Assembly (NCBI RefSeq): GCF_023276405.1 | Contig: NZ_JALRMO010000001.1 | Location: forward strand, 3,162,001-3,226,000 | Direction of reading: 5' to 3' | Length of the DNA stretch: 64,000 nucleotides | Source: Paenibacillus hamazuiensis | GTDB taxonomy: Bacteria > Bacillota > Bacilli > Paenibacillales > NBRC-103111 | Shown: positions 26,786 through 36,058 of the stretch, one piece after another | Layout of the letters: each line of letters opens with the position of its first letter | Numbering within the stretch: position 1 is the stretch's first letter | Notes under the pieces: generated by a model | What the model saw: the letters and a program-made list of their open reading frames with translations, nothing else | Databases searched by the model: none | Told to the model about the DNA's origin: nothing | Translations under genes and position numbers: made by a program

Positions 26786-27997
26786 TCAGTCCGCTCCTTT
26801 GCGGTCCGGCAGCCGGGAGGCGACCAGCTTAAGCAGCCTCGCTGCCACCTCGTTTTTGCCCATCATCGGCAAAGCCTCCACAAGCCCGTCCTTGTCGTAA
26901 ATCCGTACGACATTCGTATCGACGCCAAAACCGGCGCCTTCGGCGCTCACGTCGTTGGCGACGACGAGATCGCACCGCTTTTTGCGAAGCTTGGCCATCG
27001 CATACTCGTCGATCTTTTCCGTTTCCGCGGCGAAACCGACGATAAACTGCTTTGTCTTGCGCTCCCCGATCGTTTGCAAAATATCCTGATTTTTGACGAG
27101 CGTAATCGTCATCGTCTCTTCGTTTTTCTTGATTTTTTGCGGGGCCTGCTCCGCCGGACGGTAGTCGGCCACCGCAGCAGCCTTGATCACGATATCGGCA
27201 TCCTCAAACCGGTCAAGCACCGCCTGCAGCATATCTCGTGCAGACTCCACCCCGACATAGTTCACGCCTGCAGGTACGGGAGCGGTCGCTTTGCCGCTGA
27301 CGAGCACGACCTCCGCGCCCATTCTCCTCGCTTCCTCCGCAATGGCAAAGCCCATTTTGCCCGACGAGTCGTTGGTCAAATAACGGACGGGATCGATCCG
27401 TTCGACGGTCCCCCCGGCGGTGACGATCACTTTTTTTCCTTGCAGCGGCTTGTCCTGCTGAAAAAACCGCGAGATTTCCGCGAAAATCTCCTCCGGCTCG
27501 GCAAGCCGCCCTTTGCCGACGTAACCGCAGGCAAGCTGTCCGGTGCCCGGCTCGATAAAACGAACGCCGCGCTCCGCAAGCGTCCGCATGTTTTGCTGCA
27601 CGGCCGGATGGGCGTACATGTGCACGTTCATGGCGGGAGCGACAAAAACGGGCGCCGTCGTCGCGAGCAGCGTTGTGCTGAGCATGTCGTCGGCCAGACC
27701 GAGCGCCATTTTGCCGATCATATTCGCCGTAGCCGGGGCGACGACCGCCACGTCGGCGCTGTCGGCCAAATGGATATGCGAGACGACCGAAGCGTCCTTC
27801 TCGTCAAAAGTATCGATCATCACGTCGTGGCGGGACAATGTTTGGAACGTCAGCGGTGCGATAAATTCGGTCGCGGACTTGGTCATAATCACTCTTACCT
27901 GAGCCCCTGCCTGTGCCAGCTTGCTGCACAACGCCGCCGCCTTATACGCCGCTATTCCCCCGCATACGCCGAGCAGCACCGTCTTTCCTTGAAGCAT
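26786..27997 (-). CDS. coaBC: Bifunctional phosphopantothenoylcysteine decarboxylase / phosphopantothenate-cysteine ligase
   Basis: 403 residues. The flavin decarboxylase half (1-180) has GVCGGIAAYKAA, the catalytic-loop PAMNVHMY and the substrate clamp LACGYVGKGRLAEP; the ligase half (185-400) has TAGGTVERIDPVRYLTN and VKNQDIL. It performs two steps of CoA synthesis. GGGAGGGATTGAG precedes the ATG at 27997. It lies 125 nt after rpoZ across a hairpin at 28091-28110. Confidence 0.97.
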   Translation of the reverse strand: MLQGKTVLLGVCGGIAAYKAAALCSKLAQAGAQVRVIMTKSATEFIAPLTFQTLSRHDVMIDTFDEKDASVVSHIHLADSADVAVVAPATANMIGKMALGLADDMLSTTLLATTAPVFVAPAMNVHMYAHPAVQQNMRTLAERGVRFIEPGTGQLACGYVGKGRLAEPEEIFAEISRFFQQDKPLQGKKVIVTAGGTVERIDPVRYLTNDSSGKMGFAIAEEARRMGAEVVLVSGKATAPVPAGVNYVGVESARDMLQAVLDRFEDADIVIKAAAVADYRPAEQAPQKIKKNEETMTITLVKNQDILQTIGERKTKQFIVGFAAETEKIDEYAMAKLRKKRCDLVVANDVSAEGAGFGVDTNVVRIYDKDGLVEALPMMGKNEVAARLLKLVASRLPDRKGAD

Positions 27998-28090
27998 CTC
28001 AATCCCTCCCTGAACAAAGTCCCCAGTTATTTTGAATAAGTGTGCTTCGCATATTCCCGAGCAAATACAAAATCCGCGAACGAAAAAAAT

Positions 28091-28110
28091 AACAACCTCG
28101 AAGGGTTGTT
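28091..28110 (-). terminator. Hairpin between rpoZ and coaBC
   Basis: AACAACC/GGTTGTT stem followed by ATTTTTTT on the minus strand; likely an attenuating terminator after rpoZ. Confidence 0.75.
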
Positions 28111-28121
28111 TTGGCGAAACG

Positions 28122-28337
28122 TTACTTTAATGCTTCTTTGTTTTGCAGCTTTTCGTAATTGATGTGCTCTTCGTAAATTTCCTCCAGCGCGAGGCCTACG
28201 TATTTGTTCGATTTCCGGTCGCGCACTTCCGTTTTGGCGCCGTCGCGGAGCAGACGCGCTCTGCGTGCAGCGGCAACGACGAGCGAATATTTGCTGTCCA
28301 CTTTTTCAAGCAATTTATCGATAGAAGGATACAACAT
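28122..28337 (-). CDS. rpoZ: RNA polymerase omega subunit
   Basis: 71 residues, [20 protein letters not shown], with the conserved AARRARLL helix and the KYVGLALEEIYEEHI segment. Omega assists polymerase assembly. Its ATG shares one base with the gmk stop (TAATG) and uses the ribosome site GAGGTGAG inside the end of gmk. Confidence 0.96.
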   Translation of the reverse strand: MLYPSIDKLLEKVDSKYSLVVAAARRARLLRDGAKTEVRDRKSNKYVGLALEEIYEEHINYEKLQNKEALK

Positions 28338-28978
28338 TATGATCTCACCTCATCCAGCCATGGTCTGATTTTTGGAAAAACCTTTTCCTTGCGGCAATGC
28401 TCCGCAGTAATGATCGATTGAATGCGCGAGCAGGCAAGCTCCACCCGGTCGCCCACGACAGCATAATCGAAATGCTCAATGAGCTTCAGCTCGTTGACGG
28501 CTTCCGTTATGCCGCTGCGGATGACCTCCTCCGTTTCCGTACCGCGGCTCCGATTTCGCAGCTCGTCCAGCGACGGAGGCAGCAGAAATATGAACACGCC
28601 TTCGGGAAACTTCCTCTTCACCTTCAGCGCACCTTGAACTTCGAGCTCCAGAATAATATCTTTTCCGGAGTTCAGCGTCTCCTCGACAAACCTGCGCGGG
28701 GTGCCGTAGTAATTGCCGGCATACTCGGCCCATTCGAGCAGCTCGTCCCGGTCTATGAGCTGCTGAAATTGTTCCCTGGACTTGAAAAAATAATTCACGC
28801 CTTCGACCTCGTCCGGACGCGGCGCCCGCGTCGTTGCGGACACGGAGTACACAAGGCCGGCCGACATCTTGCGAAGCGCACTGCATACCGTTCCTTTGCC
28901 GACGCCGGAAGGACCGGATAAAACGGTCAGAACCCCTCTTTCACACGAAGCGGGATTTCCGTTTTTACTACTCGTCAT
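28337..28978 (-). CDS. gmk: Guanylate kinase
   Basis: 213 residues from ATG 28978; ATG 28984 two codons earlier is an alternative. P-loop [16 protein letters not shown]-binding [19 protein letters not shown] and the lid region follow the family. It phosphorylates GMP to GDP. The start lies inside the 3' end of remA, so remA-gmk-rpoZ are overlapping and coupled, as in Bacillus. Confidence 0.96.
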   Translation of the reverse strand: MTSSKNGNPASCERGVLTVLSGPSGVGKGTVCSALRKMSAGLVYSVSATTRAPRPDEVEGVNYFFKSREQFQQLIDRDELLEWAEYAGNYYGTPRRFVEETLNSGKDIILELEVQGALKVKRKFPEGVFIFLLPPSLDELRNRSRGTETEEVIRSGITEAVNELKLIEHFDYAVVGDRVELACSRIQSIITAEHCRKEKVFPKIRPWLDEVRS

Positions 28979-29228
28979 GATCATCGTCCTTGTTGGAAAG
29001 TCGATGTGCTACCGTCTCCGGTTGAACCGCCGACAATATGACATGGTCGCTGTCGGTAATAATAACGGCCCGGGTACGGCGTCCGTAAGTCGCATCGATC
29101 AGCATGTGCCGGTCGCGCGCCTCCTGAATGATCCTTTTGATCGGCGCGGATTCGGGGCTGACGATCGAAATGATCCGGTTAGCGGACACAATGTTCCCGA
29201 AACCGATATTGATTAACTTGATAGCCAT
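28968..29228 (-). CDS. remA: Extracellular matrix regulator RemA (DUF370)
   Basis: 86 residues, [20 protein letters not shown], with the DNA-contact region [19 protein letters not shown]. RemA is an oligomeric DNA-binding activator of biofilm matrix genes in B. subtilis and is widespread in Firmicutes. GGAGGAAACC precedes the ATG. It is upstream of and overlaps gmk, the standard order. Confidence 0.96.
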   Translation of the reverse strand: MAIKLINIGFGNIVSANRIISIVSPESAPIKRIIQEARDRHMLIDATYGRRTRAVIITDSDHVILSAVQPETVAHRLSNKDDDHDE

Positions 29229-29245
29229 CTGGTTTCCTCCTAAGA

Positions 29246-29317
29246 GCTTTCCGAAGGAAAGCTTGCATCGTAAGCATAAGCCAGGCTTTCCGTAAGGAAA
29301 GCTTGCATCGTAAACAT
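29246..29317. repeat. Direct repeat pair upstream of remA
   Basis: Two near-identical copies, 29246-29277 and 29285-29317, each with CTTTCCG(t)AAGGAAAG followed by CTTGCATCGTAA. The first part is palindromic. They fill the yicC-remA gap. A related GCATCGTAAGC occurs at 36163. Confidence 0.8.
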
Positions 29318-29377
29318 GGTCGATCTTTCTCGGATATTAATTCACTATTCCACTTTTTAGCTTATAGTATAATCGAT

Positions 29378-30265
29378 TTATTCTATATTTTGCACTTGCT
29401 CCCGAATCTTTTCAAGCTCGGCCTTCATGCTCACGACCCGTCCGGTCAATTCCACATGGCCGGCCTTCGATCCGATCGTGTTGACCTCGCGGTTCATCTC
29501 CTGTACCAGAAAGTCCAGCTGACGTCCCGCAGGTTCGCCGCTGTCCAGCAGGCTGCGGAACTGAAGAAAATGGCTCTCCAGCCTCGTCAGCTCTTCGTCG
29601 ACATTCGCCCTGTCCGCGAAAATCGCCACTTCCATGGCCAGCCGCTGCTCGTCGATGACCGCCGTCTGTGCGGAGAGCAGCTCCTGAATCCGCTGCCGCA
29701 GCTTTTGCGCATATTCCTGGACGACAAGCGGAGCAAACCGCCGCATTTCCCGGCGTTTCTCCTCCAGATCATCGAGCCGCTGCAGAAGATCGGCTCTAAG
29801 GTGGCGCCCTTCGGCTTCTCTCATCGCCGTTAAACGCTCCAGCGCAGCTTCGGCACACTTCTGAAACTCCGCTACGATCGTATCGTCCGCTTCCAGCAGT
29901 TTGTCCGTTATTTTAACGACGTCGGGAAATTGCAGCAGCTCCTTTAAGCCGATCGCATCCGTCAAGCCGAACCGTTCCTTGAGCTGCCCCGCCGCTTGCC
30001 GTATCCCTTCCGCAAGGCTCCAATCGATACTGACGGCCTTGCCCGGCGCATTCTCCCGTTCGATGGAGACGAACAGATCGATGCGTCCCCGTTTGACCGC
30101 CAGCTGAACCGTTTTCTTGAGCGGGTCCTCAAGCGCCAGCCATTCTCTCGGGAGCCGGATCACCGCTTCGCAATAGCGATGGTTAACCGATTTGGCATCG
30201 ATCTGTACCCGGTAGCCGGCGATCAAGCGGTTCGCTTGTCCGAACCCGGTCATGCTTCGAATCAT
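29378..30265 (-). CDS. yloC: YicC family endoribonuclease-like protein (YloC)
   Basis: 295 residues beginning MIRSMTGFGQAN, with the conserved SVNHRYCEAVIRLPREW and C-terminal GRQLDFLVQEMNREVNTIGSKA. YicC proteins are hexameric ribonucleases or stress-linked RNA factors. A central coiled-coil region spans about 150-220. It lies 43 nt downstream of the yitJ-like gene and upstream of remA, matching yloC-ylzA(remA)-gmk. Confidence 0.95.
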   Translation of the reverse strand: MIRSMTGFGQANRLIAGYRVQIDAKSVNHRYCEAVIRLPREWLALEDPLKKTVQLAVKRGRIDLFVSIERENAPGKAVSIDWSLAEGIRQAAGQLKERFGLTDAIGLKELLQFPDVVKITDKLLEADDTIVAEFQKCAEAALERLTAMREAEGRHLRADLLQRLDDLEEKRREMRRFAPLVVQEYAQKLRQRIQELLSAQTAVIDEQRLAMEVAIFADRANVDEELTRLESHFLQFRSLLDSGEPAGRQLDFLVQEMNREVNTIGSKAGHVELTGRVVSMKAELEKIREQVQNIE

Positions 30266-30308
30266 GCCCTGCTCACATCCATTGATTTCATCATTGATAT
30301 ATTCTAAT

Positions 30309-32207
30309 TCATTTTACATGTGGGGACAAGTGGAAATCGCGGCGTTTCGCCTTTTCCCACACATAACTCGTCAATTGGACGGTCATATCGTACGCAAGGA
30401 ACGGCGTCATTAAGTATATTCCGTTGAAATAGTTCATCGCCACGTCGAGCAGTTCCTTCGTGATCTGCACGCCCATCGCGCGCCCCTCTTCGCCTTTCAG
30501 ACCGGCCATGCGGCCGAGCACTTCGTCCGACAATTGAATGCCGGGCACCTCGTTGTGCAGGTAGTTTGCATTGTTGCCGCTCGCCAGCGGCATAAACCCG
30601 ATAAAAATCGGTACGCCGAGATGCTTCGTCGCTTCGTAAATTTTGACGATCAGCTCCGGATCGTACACCGGCTGCGTCATGATGTAATCGGCCCCGGCTT
30701 CGACTTTGCGTTCGAGTCTTTGCACCGCTTTGTCCAAATATTTTACGTTCGGGTTAAAAGCCGCCCCGACGATAAAGTTCGCTTTTTTCTTCAGCGGTTT
30801 CCCGGAAAAAGCGATCCCCTCGTTGAGCTGCTTGATCATCCGGATGATTTCAAACGACGTCAAATCGTATACGGAGCTCGATCCCGGCAAATCGCCGAAG
30901 CGGGCCGGATCCCCGGTCACCGCAAGCACGTGGTCGATGCCGAGCGCATGAAGCCCCATCAGGTGCGACTGCGTTCCGATCGAGTTGCGGTCGCGGCAGG
31001 CGATATGAATGAGCGGGCGGACGCCGTGCTGCTGCTTGACGAGATGGCCGAGCGCCAGATTGCTCATCCGCGTGACGGCAAGCGAGTTGTCCGCCATCGT
31101 AAGCGCGTCGACGTGAGCTTCCTTCAGCGCCTTGGCCCCCTCCATGAACCTCTCGATATCGAGATCGCGCGGCGGGTCCAGCTCGACGATAACCGTGTGG
31201 CGCTCGCGCACCAAATCGACGATCGTCGGCTCCTTCGGCGCCCCTGCGGAAGGCCCCGCCGGACGGGCTGCGCTTTCGATCACCTGCAGCAGCGGGCGCA
31301 CCGCCGCCTGCGGCGCCGCGTCGATCGCAGCCGGCTGCGGCACGTAGCCGTCCAGCGACTTCGCGATGGCGGCGATATGCTCCGGCGTCGTGCCGCAGCA
31401 GCCGCCGATCAGGCGGGCGCCCAGATCGGCGAATTTGCGGGCCGTTTCGCCGAAATATTCCGGCGTCGCCGCATACGTATATTTCCCGTCGACATAATCG
31501 GGGATACCCGCGTTCGGGAACACCGAAAACGGGATATCGTGCAGCCCGCTCACTTTTTCGAGCGATCGCATAAGTCCGTTCGGACCGCTTCGGCAGTTGA
31601 ACCCGATCACGTCGGCCCCGGCCTGCTGAAGCTTGAGGAACGCTTCCTGCAGCGTAAACCCGTCCTGGGTCGTGCCCGTCCCCTCGGTCGCAAACTGGCA
31701 AATGACCGGCAGCATGCTTACCTTCCGCACGATTTTAAGCGCGATCAGCAGCTCCTCCAAATCGTAAAACGATTCGAACAGCAGCCCGTCCACCTTCGCA
31801 CCGAGCAAAATGTCGATCTGCTGCTTGAAATCATCCCGCACCTTCGCGGTGCGGATGTTTTTCCGCTTGCCCGCACGAATCGAGCCGATCGCTCCGATCA
31901 CATAGGCGTCTTCGCCGACCGCCTTGCGCGCAAGCTCCACGCCGGCCCGATTGATCGCCTCGACTTCGTTTTCCAGCCCGTATTTGGACAGCTTTTCCCG
32001 GTTTGCCGAAAATGTATTCGTTTCGATCAGCCGGGCTCCCGCCTCGTAATATTTGCGGTGTACACCCTCGACGACGTCAGGCCTCAGCAAATTCAGCTCT
32101 TCATAAGAAATTCCGACGGGAAATCCCATTTGATACAAATAAGTGCCCATAGCCCCGTCGCCGATGATGATGTTCTGCTTGAGCGCTTCCCTTAAGTCGG
32201 GCTTCAT
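30309..32207 (-). CDS. yitJ: Bifunctional homocysteine S-methyltransferase / methylenetetrahydrofolate reductase
   Basis: 632 residues. The N-terminal homocysteine methyltransferase domain (1-300) has the zinc cysteines in GFNCRSGPNG and GGCCGTTPEH; a Pro/Ala linker (300-335) leads to a 5,10-methylene-THF reductase domain (about 340-630) with IVELDPPRDLD, the flavin-site LAVTGDPARFGD and FIVGAAFNPN. Both halves serve methionine synthesis: the reductase makes 5-methyl-THF. This domain order is that of Bacillus YitJ. Unlike yitJ there, it has no SAM riboswitch directly in front: dapF ends 14 nt upstream, so any control must act further up. Confidence 0.94.
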   Translation of the reverse strand: MKPDLREALKQNIIIGDGAMGTYLYQMGFPVGISYEELNLLRPDVVEGVHRKYYEAGARLIETNTFSANREKLSKYGLENEVEAINRAGVELARKAVGEDAYVIGAIGSIRAGKRKNIRTAKVRDDFKQQIDILLGAKVDGLLFESFYDLEELLIALKIVRKVSMLPVICQFATEGTGTTQDGFTLQEAFLKLQQAGADVIGFNCRSGPNGLMRSLEKVSGLHDIPFSVFPNAGIPDYVDGKYTYAATPEYFGETARKFADLGARLIGGCCGTTPEHIAAIAKSLDGYVPQPAAIDAAPQAAVRPLLQVIESAARPAGPSAGAPKEPTIVDLVRERHTVIVELDPPRDLDIERFMEGAKALKEAHVDALTMADNSLAVTRMSNLALGHLVKQQHGVRPLIHIACRDRNSIGTQSHLMGLHALGIDHVLAVTGDPARFGDLPGSSSVYDLTSFEIIRMIKQLNEGIAFSGKPLKKKANFIVGAAFNPNVKYLDKAVQRLERKVEAGADYIMTQPVYDPELIVKIYEATKHLGVPIFIGFMPLASGNNANYLHNEVPGIQLSDEVLGRMAGLKGEEGRAMGVQITKELLDVAMNYFNGIYLMTPFLAYDMTVQLTSYVWEKAKRRDFHLSPHVK

Positions 32208-32221
32208 GGTACCACACCCTT

Positions 32222-33067
32222 TTATGAAATATTGACGGTTCCCTGAAACACCTCTTCGGCGGGTCCGGTCATATATACGTGATTGTCGGCTTCACTCCAC
32301 TCGATGTGCAGATCGCCGCCCTTGAGCGATACGACGGCGCTGCGGTCCGCATAGCCGTTCAGCACGGATGCGACCAGCGTCGCGCACGCGCCGGTGCCGC
32401 AGGCCAGCGTCGGTCCGGCTCCGCGCTCCCACACTCTCATATCGATACGGTCCCGCGAACGAACGGTTGCAAATTCGACGTTAATTTTTTTCGGAAACAA
32501 AGGATGGACCTCAAGCTTCGGCCCCCACGTGTGCAAATCGAAATGTACCGCGTCCTCGACAAAAATAACGCAGTGAGGATTCCCCATCGATACAGCCGTA
32601 AAGCGAAAATCGCGGCCGTCGGCGGAAACCGGATGCTCCACGACCGGATTTCGGTCCACCGTCGTCGGCACCTTCAAGCCTTCAAGCACAGGTTCTCCCA
32701 TATCGACGCGAACCGTTTCCGCCTTGCCGTCCTTTACATGCAGCTGCACCCGCTGCGCACCGGCTCCGATCGTCTCGATCGCGATCTCCTTCTTGCCGGT
32801 ATCGACAAGGCCGTTGTCGTATATATACTTGGCCGCGCAGCGGATCGCATTGCCGCACTGCTCCGCCTCCGAGCCGTCGGAGTTGATGATGCGCATCATA
32901 AAGTCGGCTTTGTCCGAAGGCAAAATGTAAACGAGACCGTCGGCTCCGATCCCGAAAAAACGGCTGCACAGCTTCGCGGCAAGCGTGCCGGCATCCGCCG
33001 GAAGCGCCTCTTCTCCCGCTATGACGATAAAATCGTTGCCGAGCCCGTGCATTTTTGTAAATTTCAT
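32222..33067 (-). CDS. dapF: Diaminopimelate epimerase
   Basis: 281 residues from ATG 33067, preceded by GGAGAG; an in-frame ATG at 33097 lacks a good ribosome site. Both catalytic cysteines are present (SEAEQCGNAIRC and LACGTGACATLVA), as is KMHGLGNDFIVI. It makes meso-diaminopimelate for lysine and peptidoglycan. It is paired with the methionine-synthesis gene, so both aspartate-family pathways share a transcript. Confidence 0.96.
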   Translation of the reverse strand: MKFTKMHGLGNDFIVIAGEEALPADAGTLAAKLCSRFFGIGADGLVYILPSDKADFMMRIINSDGSEAEQCGNAIRCAAKYIYDNGLVDTGKKEIAIETIGAGAQRVQLHVKDGKAETVRVDMGEPVLEGLKVPTTVDRNPVVEHPVSADGRDFRFTAVSMGNPHCVIFVEDAVHFDLHTWGPKLEVHPLFPKKINVEFATVRSRDRIDMRVWERGAGPTLACGTGACATLVASVLNGYADRSAVVSLKGGDLHIEWSEADNHVYMTGPAEEVFQGTVNIS

Positions 33068-33232
33068 CGTTTTTCGCTCTCCATAGTTCATTTTCATTTT
33101 TCGTTTAGCCTATCATAACGCAAAATGAACAGGATGCCTAGTCATAATCAGGAGAAAAACAAGAATATACGTTCGAATTATATGCAGGTGGACCGCCATC
33201 CGTATAGATATATATCCGATGCTAAAAAAAAT

Positions 33233-33265
33233 GGACTGCCCGGAGACAGGAGGCTCCGGCAGTCC
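33233..33265 (-). terminator. Terminator of the Ca P-type ATPase gene
   Basis: GGACTGCC...GGCAGTCC stem with inner CTCC/GGAG pairing, followed by ATTTTTTTTAGC on the minus strand. It begins 9 nt after the stop codon. Confidence 0.88.
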
Positions 33266-33274
33266 GGGTACAGC

Positions 33275-36058
33275 TTATCTTACGGCCGGCTTCGCGCTGC
33301 CGCCGCCGTATTTGACCGATTTGCGCTTCGACGGATTTTGCAGCACGCTGCCGATTCCCATCAGGAACGTCGGAATGCCGGCGAACACCAGTACGACGAT
33401 CCAGTCGCGCAGGTTCAGCGGAACCGTTTTGAAAATCGGCTGGAGCTGAGGTGTATACAGCACGGCGAGCACAAGCAGCAGCGAGGAAATGACAGCCAGC
33501 ACCAGGTAGCGGTTTTGCAGCGGGTTGCGGTGAAAAATCGACCGCGAGCTGCGGCAGTCGAATACGTGGATGAGCTGCGCCATCACCAGTGTAGCGAAAG
33601 CGACCGTCTGCGCCTTGACGAGGTGCGAAGCGCTGTCCGGATTTTCCTGCAGCGCAAGCCAGAATGCCGCCAGCGTGCATATGCCGATCAATACGCCGCG
33701 GCTGATGATCTTCCAGCCGAGACGGCGCGCGAAAATGTTTTCCTTCGCCCCGCGCGGCTTTTGCTGCATCAAATCTTTTTCGGCCTGGTCTACGCCGAGC
33801 GCCATGGCCGGCAAACCGTCGGTCACCAGGTTCACCCACAAAATTTGGATCGGCACGAGCGGAAGCGGCAGACCCGCCATCATGGCCAGAAACATCGTCA
33901 AAATCTCCCCGACGTTGGAAGCGAGCAGATACCGGATGAACTTGCGGATGTTTTCGTAAATGCCGCGGCCTTCCTCGATCGCTGCGACGATCGTCGCGAA
34001 ATTGTCGTCGCTCAGCACGAGCGCCGACGCTTCCTTCGATACGTCCGTGCCGCTGATGCCCATCGCGATGCCGATATCGGCCGCCTTGATGGCCGGCGCG
34101 TCGTTCACGCCGTCGCCGGTCATTGCCACGACATGGCCTTTGCGCTGCAGCGACTTGACGATCCGCAGCTTATGCTCGGGCGAGACACGCGCATAGACAT
34201 AGATATTGTCCGCCTTGTCGTCGAGCTCTTCGTCGGTCAGTTGGCTCAGCTGTCCGCCGTTCAGCACAAGTCCGTCCGGAGGGATGATGCCGAGCTGTTT
34301 GGCGATCGCTTCCGCCGTCGTCTGGTGATCGCCGGTAATCATGACCGTCTTGATGCCGGCCCGCTTGCACTTGACGATCGCATCGCGCACCTCGCGGCGC
34401 GGCGGATCGATCATTCCGGTCAGCCCGACAAACACGAGGTTGTTTTCCACCTCGAGGGTGGAATCGCTTCTTTCGCCCTGCTTCATGTCGCGGTATGCGA
34501 GGCCGAGGACGCGCAGCGCGTTTTTCGCCATGCCTTCGTTTGCAGCCATTACCTTTTGCTTCAGCGTCGGCGTAAACGGAATCACCTTGTCGTCCCACAG
34601 CACGTAGCTGCAGTGCGCCAGCAGCACGTCCGGCGCTCCCTTGGTGCAAACCATTTGCCCGCCCTGATGCTCGACGATGACGGACATCCGCTTGCGCTCG
34701 GAGTCGAAAGGCATTTCCGCAACGCGGCGGTACAAGCCGTCCAGCGATTCCGCCGTAATCCCCGCCTTCGCGCCGAGCACGACGAGCGCTCCCTCCGTCG
34801 GATCCCCCTTAATGCTCCATACCGGAGCGGCTTCTTCTTTCCCTTTTTTCTTCTTGCCTTCGCTTTCCTCTTCGAAAAGACTCGCATTGTTGCAAAGCAC
34901 CGACACCTGCAGCATCCGCCGCAGCATCTGGTTTTTACGGATATCGACGCTTTCGCCGCGATAAACGATATCGCCTTGCGGATCGTATCCGTCGCCGGAT
35001 ACTTCCATCAGATTGCCGCCAAGCCACAGATGGGTCACCGTCATTTTGTTTTGCGTGAGCGTCCCCGTCTTGTCAGAGCAGATGACGGACGCGCAGCCGA
35101 GCGTTTCAACGGATGGAAGCTTGCGCACGATCGCCTTGCGCTGGATCATCCGCTGCACGCCGAGTGCGAGCGCAATCGTCACGATCGCCGGCAGCCCTTC
35201 GGGAATCGCCGCAACGGCAAGGCTCACTCCCGCAAGGAACATGCCGTACGGCGGCTGTCCGTGCATAATGCCCGCGACGACAACCATCACAGTCAGACCG
35301 AGGGCGACCATGATCAAAATTTTGCCGAGCTGCTCGAGCCGGTGCTGCAGCGGCGTTTCCATCGATTCGGTATTTTGGATGAGATCGGCGATTTTCCCCA
35401 TCTCGGTTTCCATGCCTGTGCGAACGACGATTCCCCGTGCGGTTCCGCGCGTCATCATCGTCCCCATAAAACCGAGGTTACGCTGGTCGCCGAGCGGAAT
35501 TTCGTCCGCTCCGAGCAGTTCCGTCTGTTTGGCTACCGGCACGGATTCGCCCGTTAATGCGGACTCTTCGATATATACGCCGTTCGTCTCGATAAAACGG
35601 ACGTCCGCCGGCACCCGGTCGCCGCTTTCCAGCAGCACCACGTCTCCCGGCACCAGCTCTCGTGCCGGAATTTGACAGACCGTTCCGTCCCGAAGTACCT
35701 TCGCATGCGGCGCGGATAATTCCTTAAGAGCGCGCAGCGAGCGTTCCGCGCGGAACTCCTGAACGAAGCCGAGAATGCCGTTCATGATGATGATGGCGAC
35801 GATCGTAATCGCGTCCAAATATTCGCCGAGCAGGCCGGAAATGAGCGTGGCTCCCATCAGCACAAGCACCATAAAATCTTTAAACTGATTGAGGAACAGC
35901 GTAATCGGCGATACTTTATCCCCTTCCGACAGTTCGTTGAGCCCGTGCTCCCCCTGCCGTTTTCGCCCTTCATCCGAAGATAAGCCCTGGACCGGGTCCG
36001 TCTGCCATGCCTGCGAAACCTCCTGTGCCGACATCTGATACCACTTTTTCTGACTCAT
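33275..36058 (-). CDS. yloB: Cation-transporting P-type ATPase, Ca2+ type (YloB)
   Basis: 927 residues. P2A-type order: N-terminal cation-ATPase domain, transmembrane pair, actuator with LTGES (about 168), M4 PEGLP (286-290, ion site), phosphorylation motif DKTGTLTQN with Asp329, nucleotide domain with KGDPTEGALV, GDGVNDAPA, and a C-terminal block of membrane helices. PEGLP plus this layout is typical of Ca2+ pumps such as YloB/PMR1-like enzymes. A lysine-rich insertion (EGKKKKGKEEA, about 400-410) sits between the phosphorylation and nucleotide sites. The gene is divergent from rqcH, as yloB/yloA neighbours in Bacillus. Ribosome site CAGGAGGG. Confidence 0.93.
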   Translation of the reverse strand: MSQKKWYQMSAQEVSQAWQTDPVQGLSSDEGRKRQGEHGLNELSEGDKVSPITLFLNQFKDFMVLVLMGATLISGLLGEYLDAITIVAIIIMNGILGFVQEFRAERSLRALKELSAPHAKVLRDGTVCQIPARELVPGDVVLLESGDRVPADVRFIETNGVYIEESALTGESVPVAKQTELLGADEIPLGDQRNLGFMGTMMTRGTARGIVVRTGMETEMGKIADLIQNTESMETPLQHRLEQLGKILIMVALGLTVMVVVAGIMHGQPPYGMFLAGVSLAVAAIPEGLPAIVTIALALGVQRMIQRKAIVRKLPSVETLGCASVICSDKTGTLTQNKMTVTHLWLGGNLMEVSGDGYDPQGDIVYRGESVDIRKNQMLRRMLQVSVLCNNASLFEEESEGKKKKGKEEAAPVWSIKGDPTEGALVVLGAKAGITAESLDGLYRRVAEMPFDSERKRMSVIVEHQGGQMVCTKGAPDVLLAHCSYVLWDDKVIPFTPTLKQKVMAANEGMAKNALRVLGLAYRDMKQGERSDSTLEVENNLVFVGLTGMIDPPRREVRDAIVKCKRAGIKTVMITGDHQTTAEAIAKQLGIIPPDGLVLNGGQLSQLTDEELDDKADNIYVYARVSPEHKLRIVKSLQRKGHVVAMTGDGVNDAPAIKAADIGIAMGISGTDVSKEASALVLSDDNFATIVAAIEEGRGIYENIRKFIRYLLASNVGEILTMFLAMMAGLPLPLVPIQILWVNLVTDGLPAMALGVDQAEKDLMQQKPRGAKENIFARRLGWKIISRGVLIGICTLAAFWLALQENPDSASHLVKAQTVAFATLVMAQLIHVFDCRSSRSIFHRNPLQNRYLVLAVISSLLLVLAVLYTPQLQPIFKTVPLNLRDWIVVLVFAGIPTFLMGIGSVLQNPSKRKSVKYGGGSAKPAVR

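Noticed and set aside
30534-32195. Long plus-strand frame antisense to the YitJ-like gene
   Set aside because: Same signs of an antisense shadow; the minus strand encodes all motifs of both enzyme domains.
33125-35557. Very long open frame antisense to the Ca P-type ATPase (plus strand, about 810 codons)
   Set aside because: No ribosome site, arginine/histidine-rich composition typical of antisense reading of GC-rich codons, and the minus-strand frame is a complete P-type ATPase.
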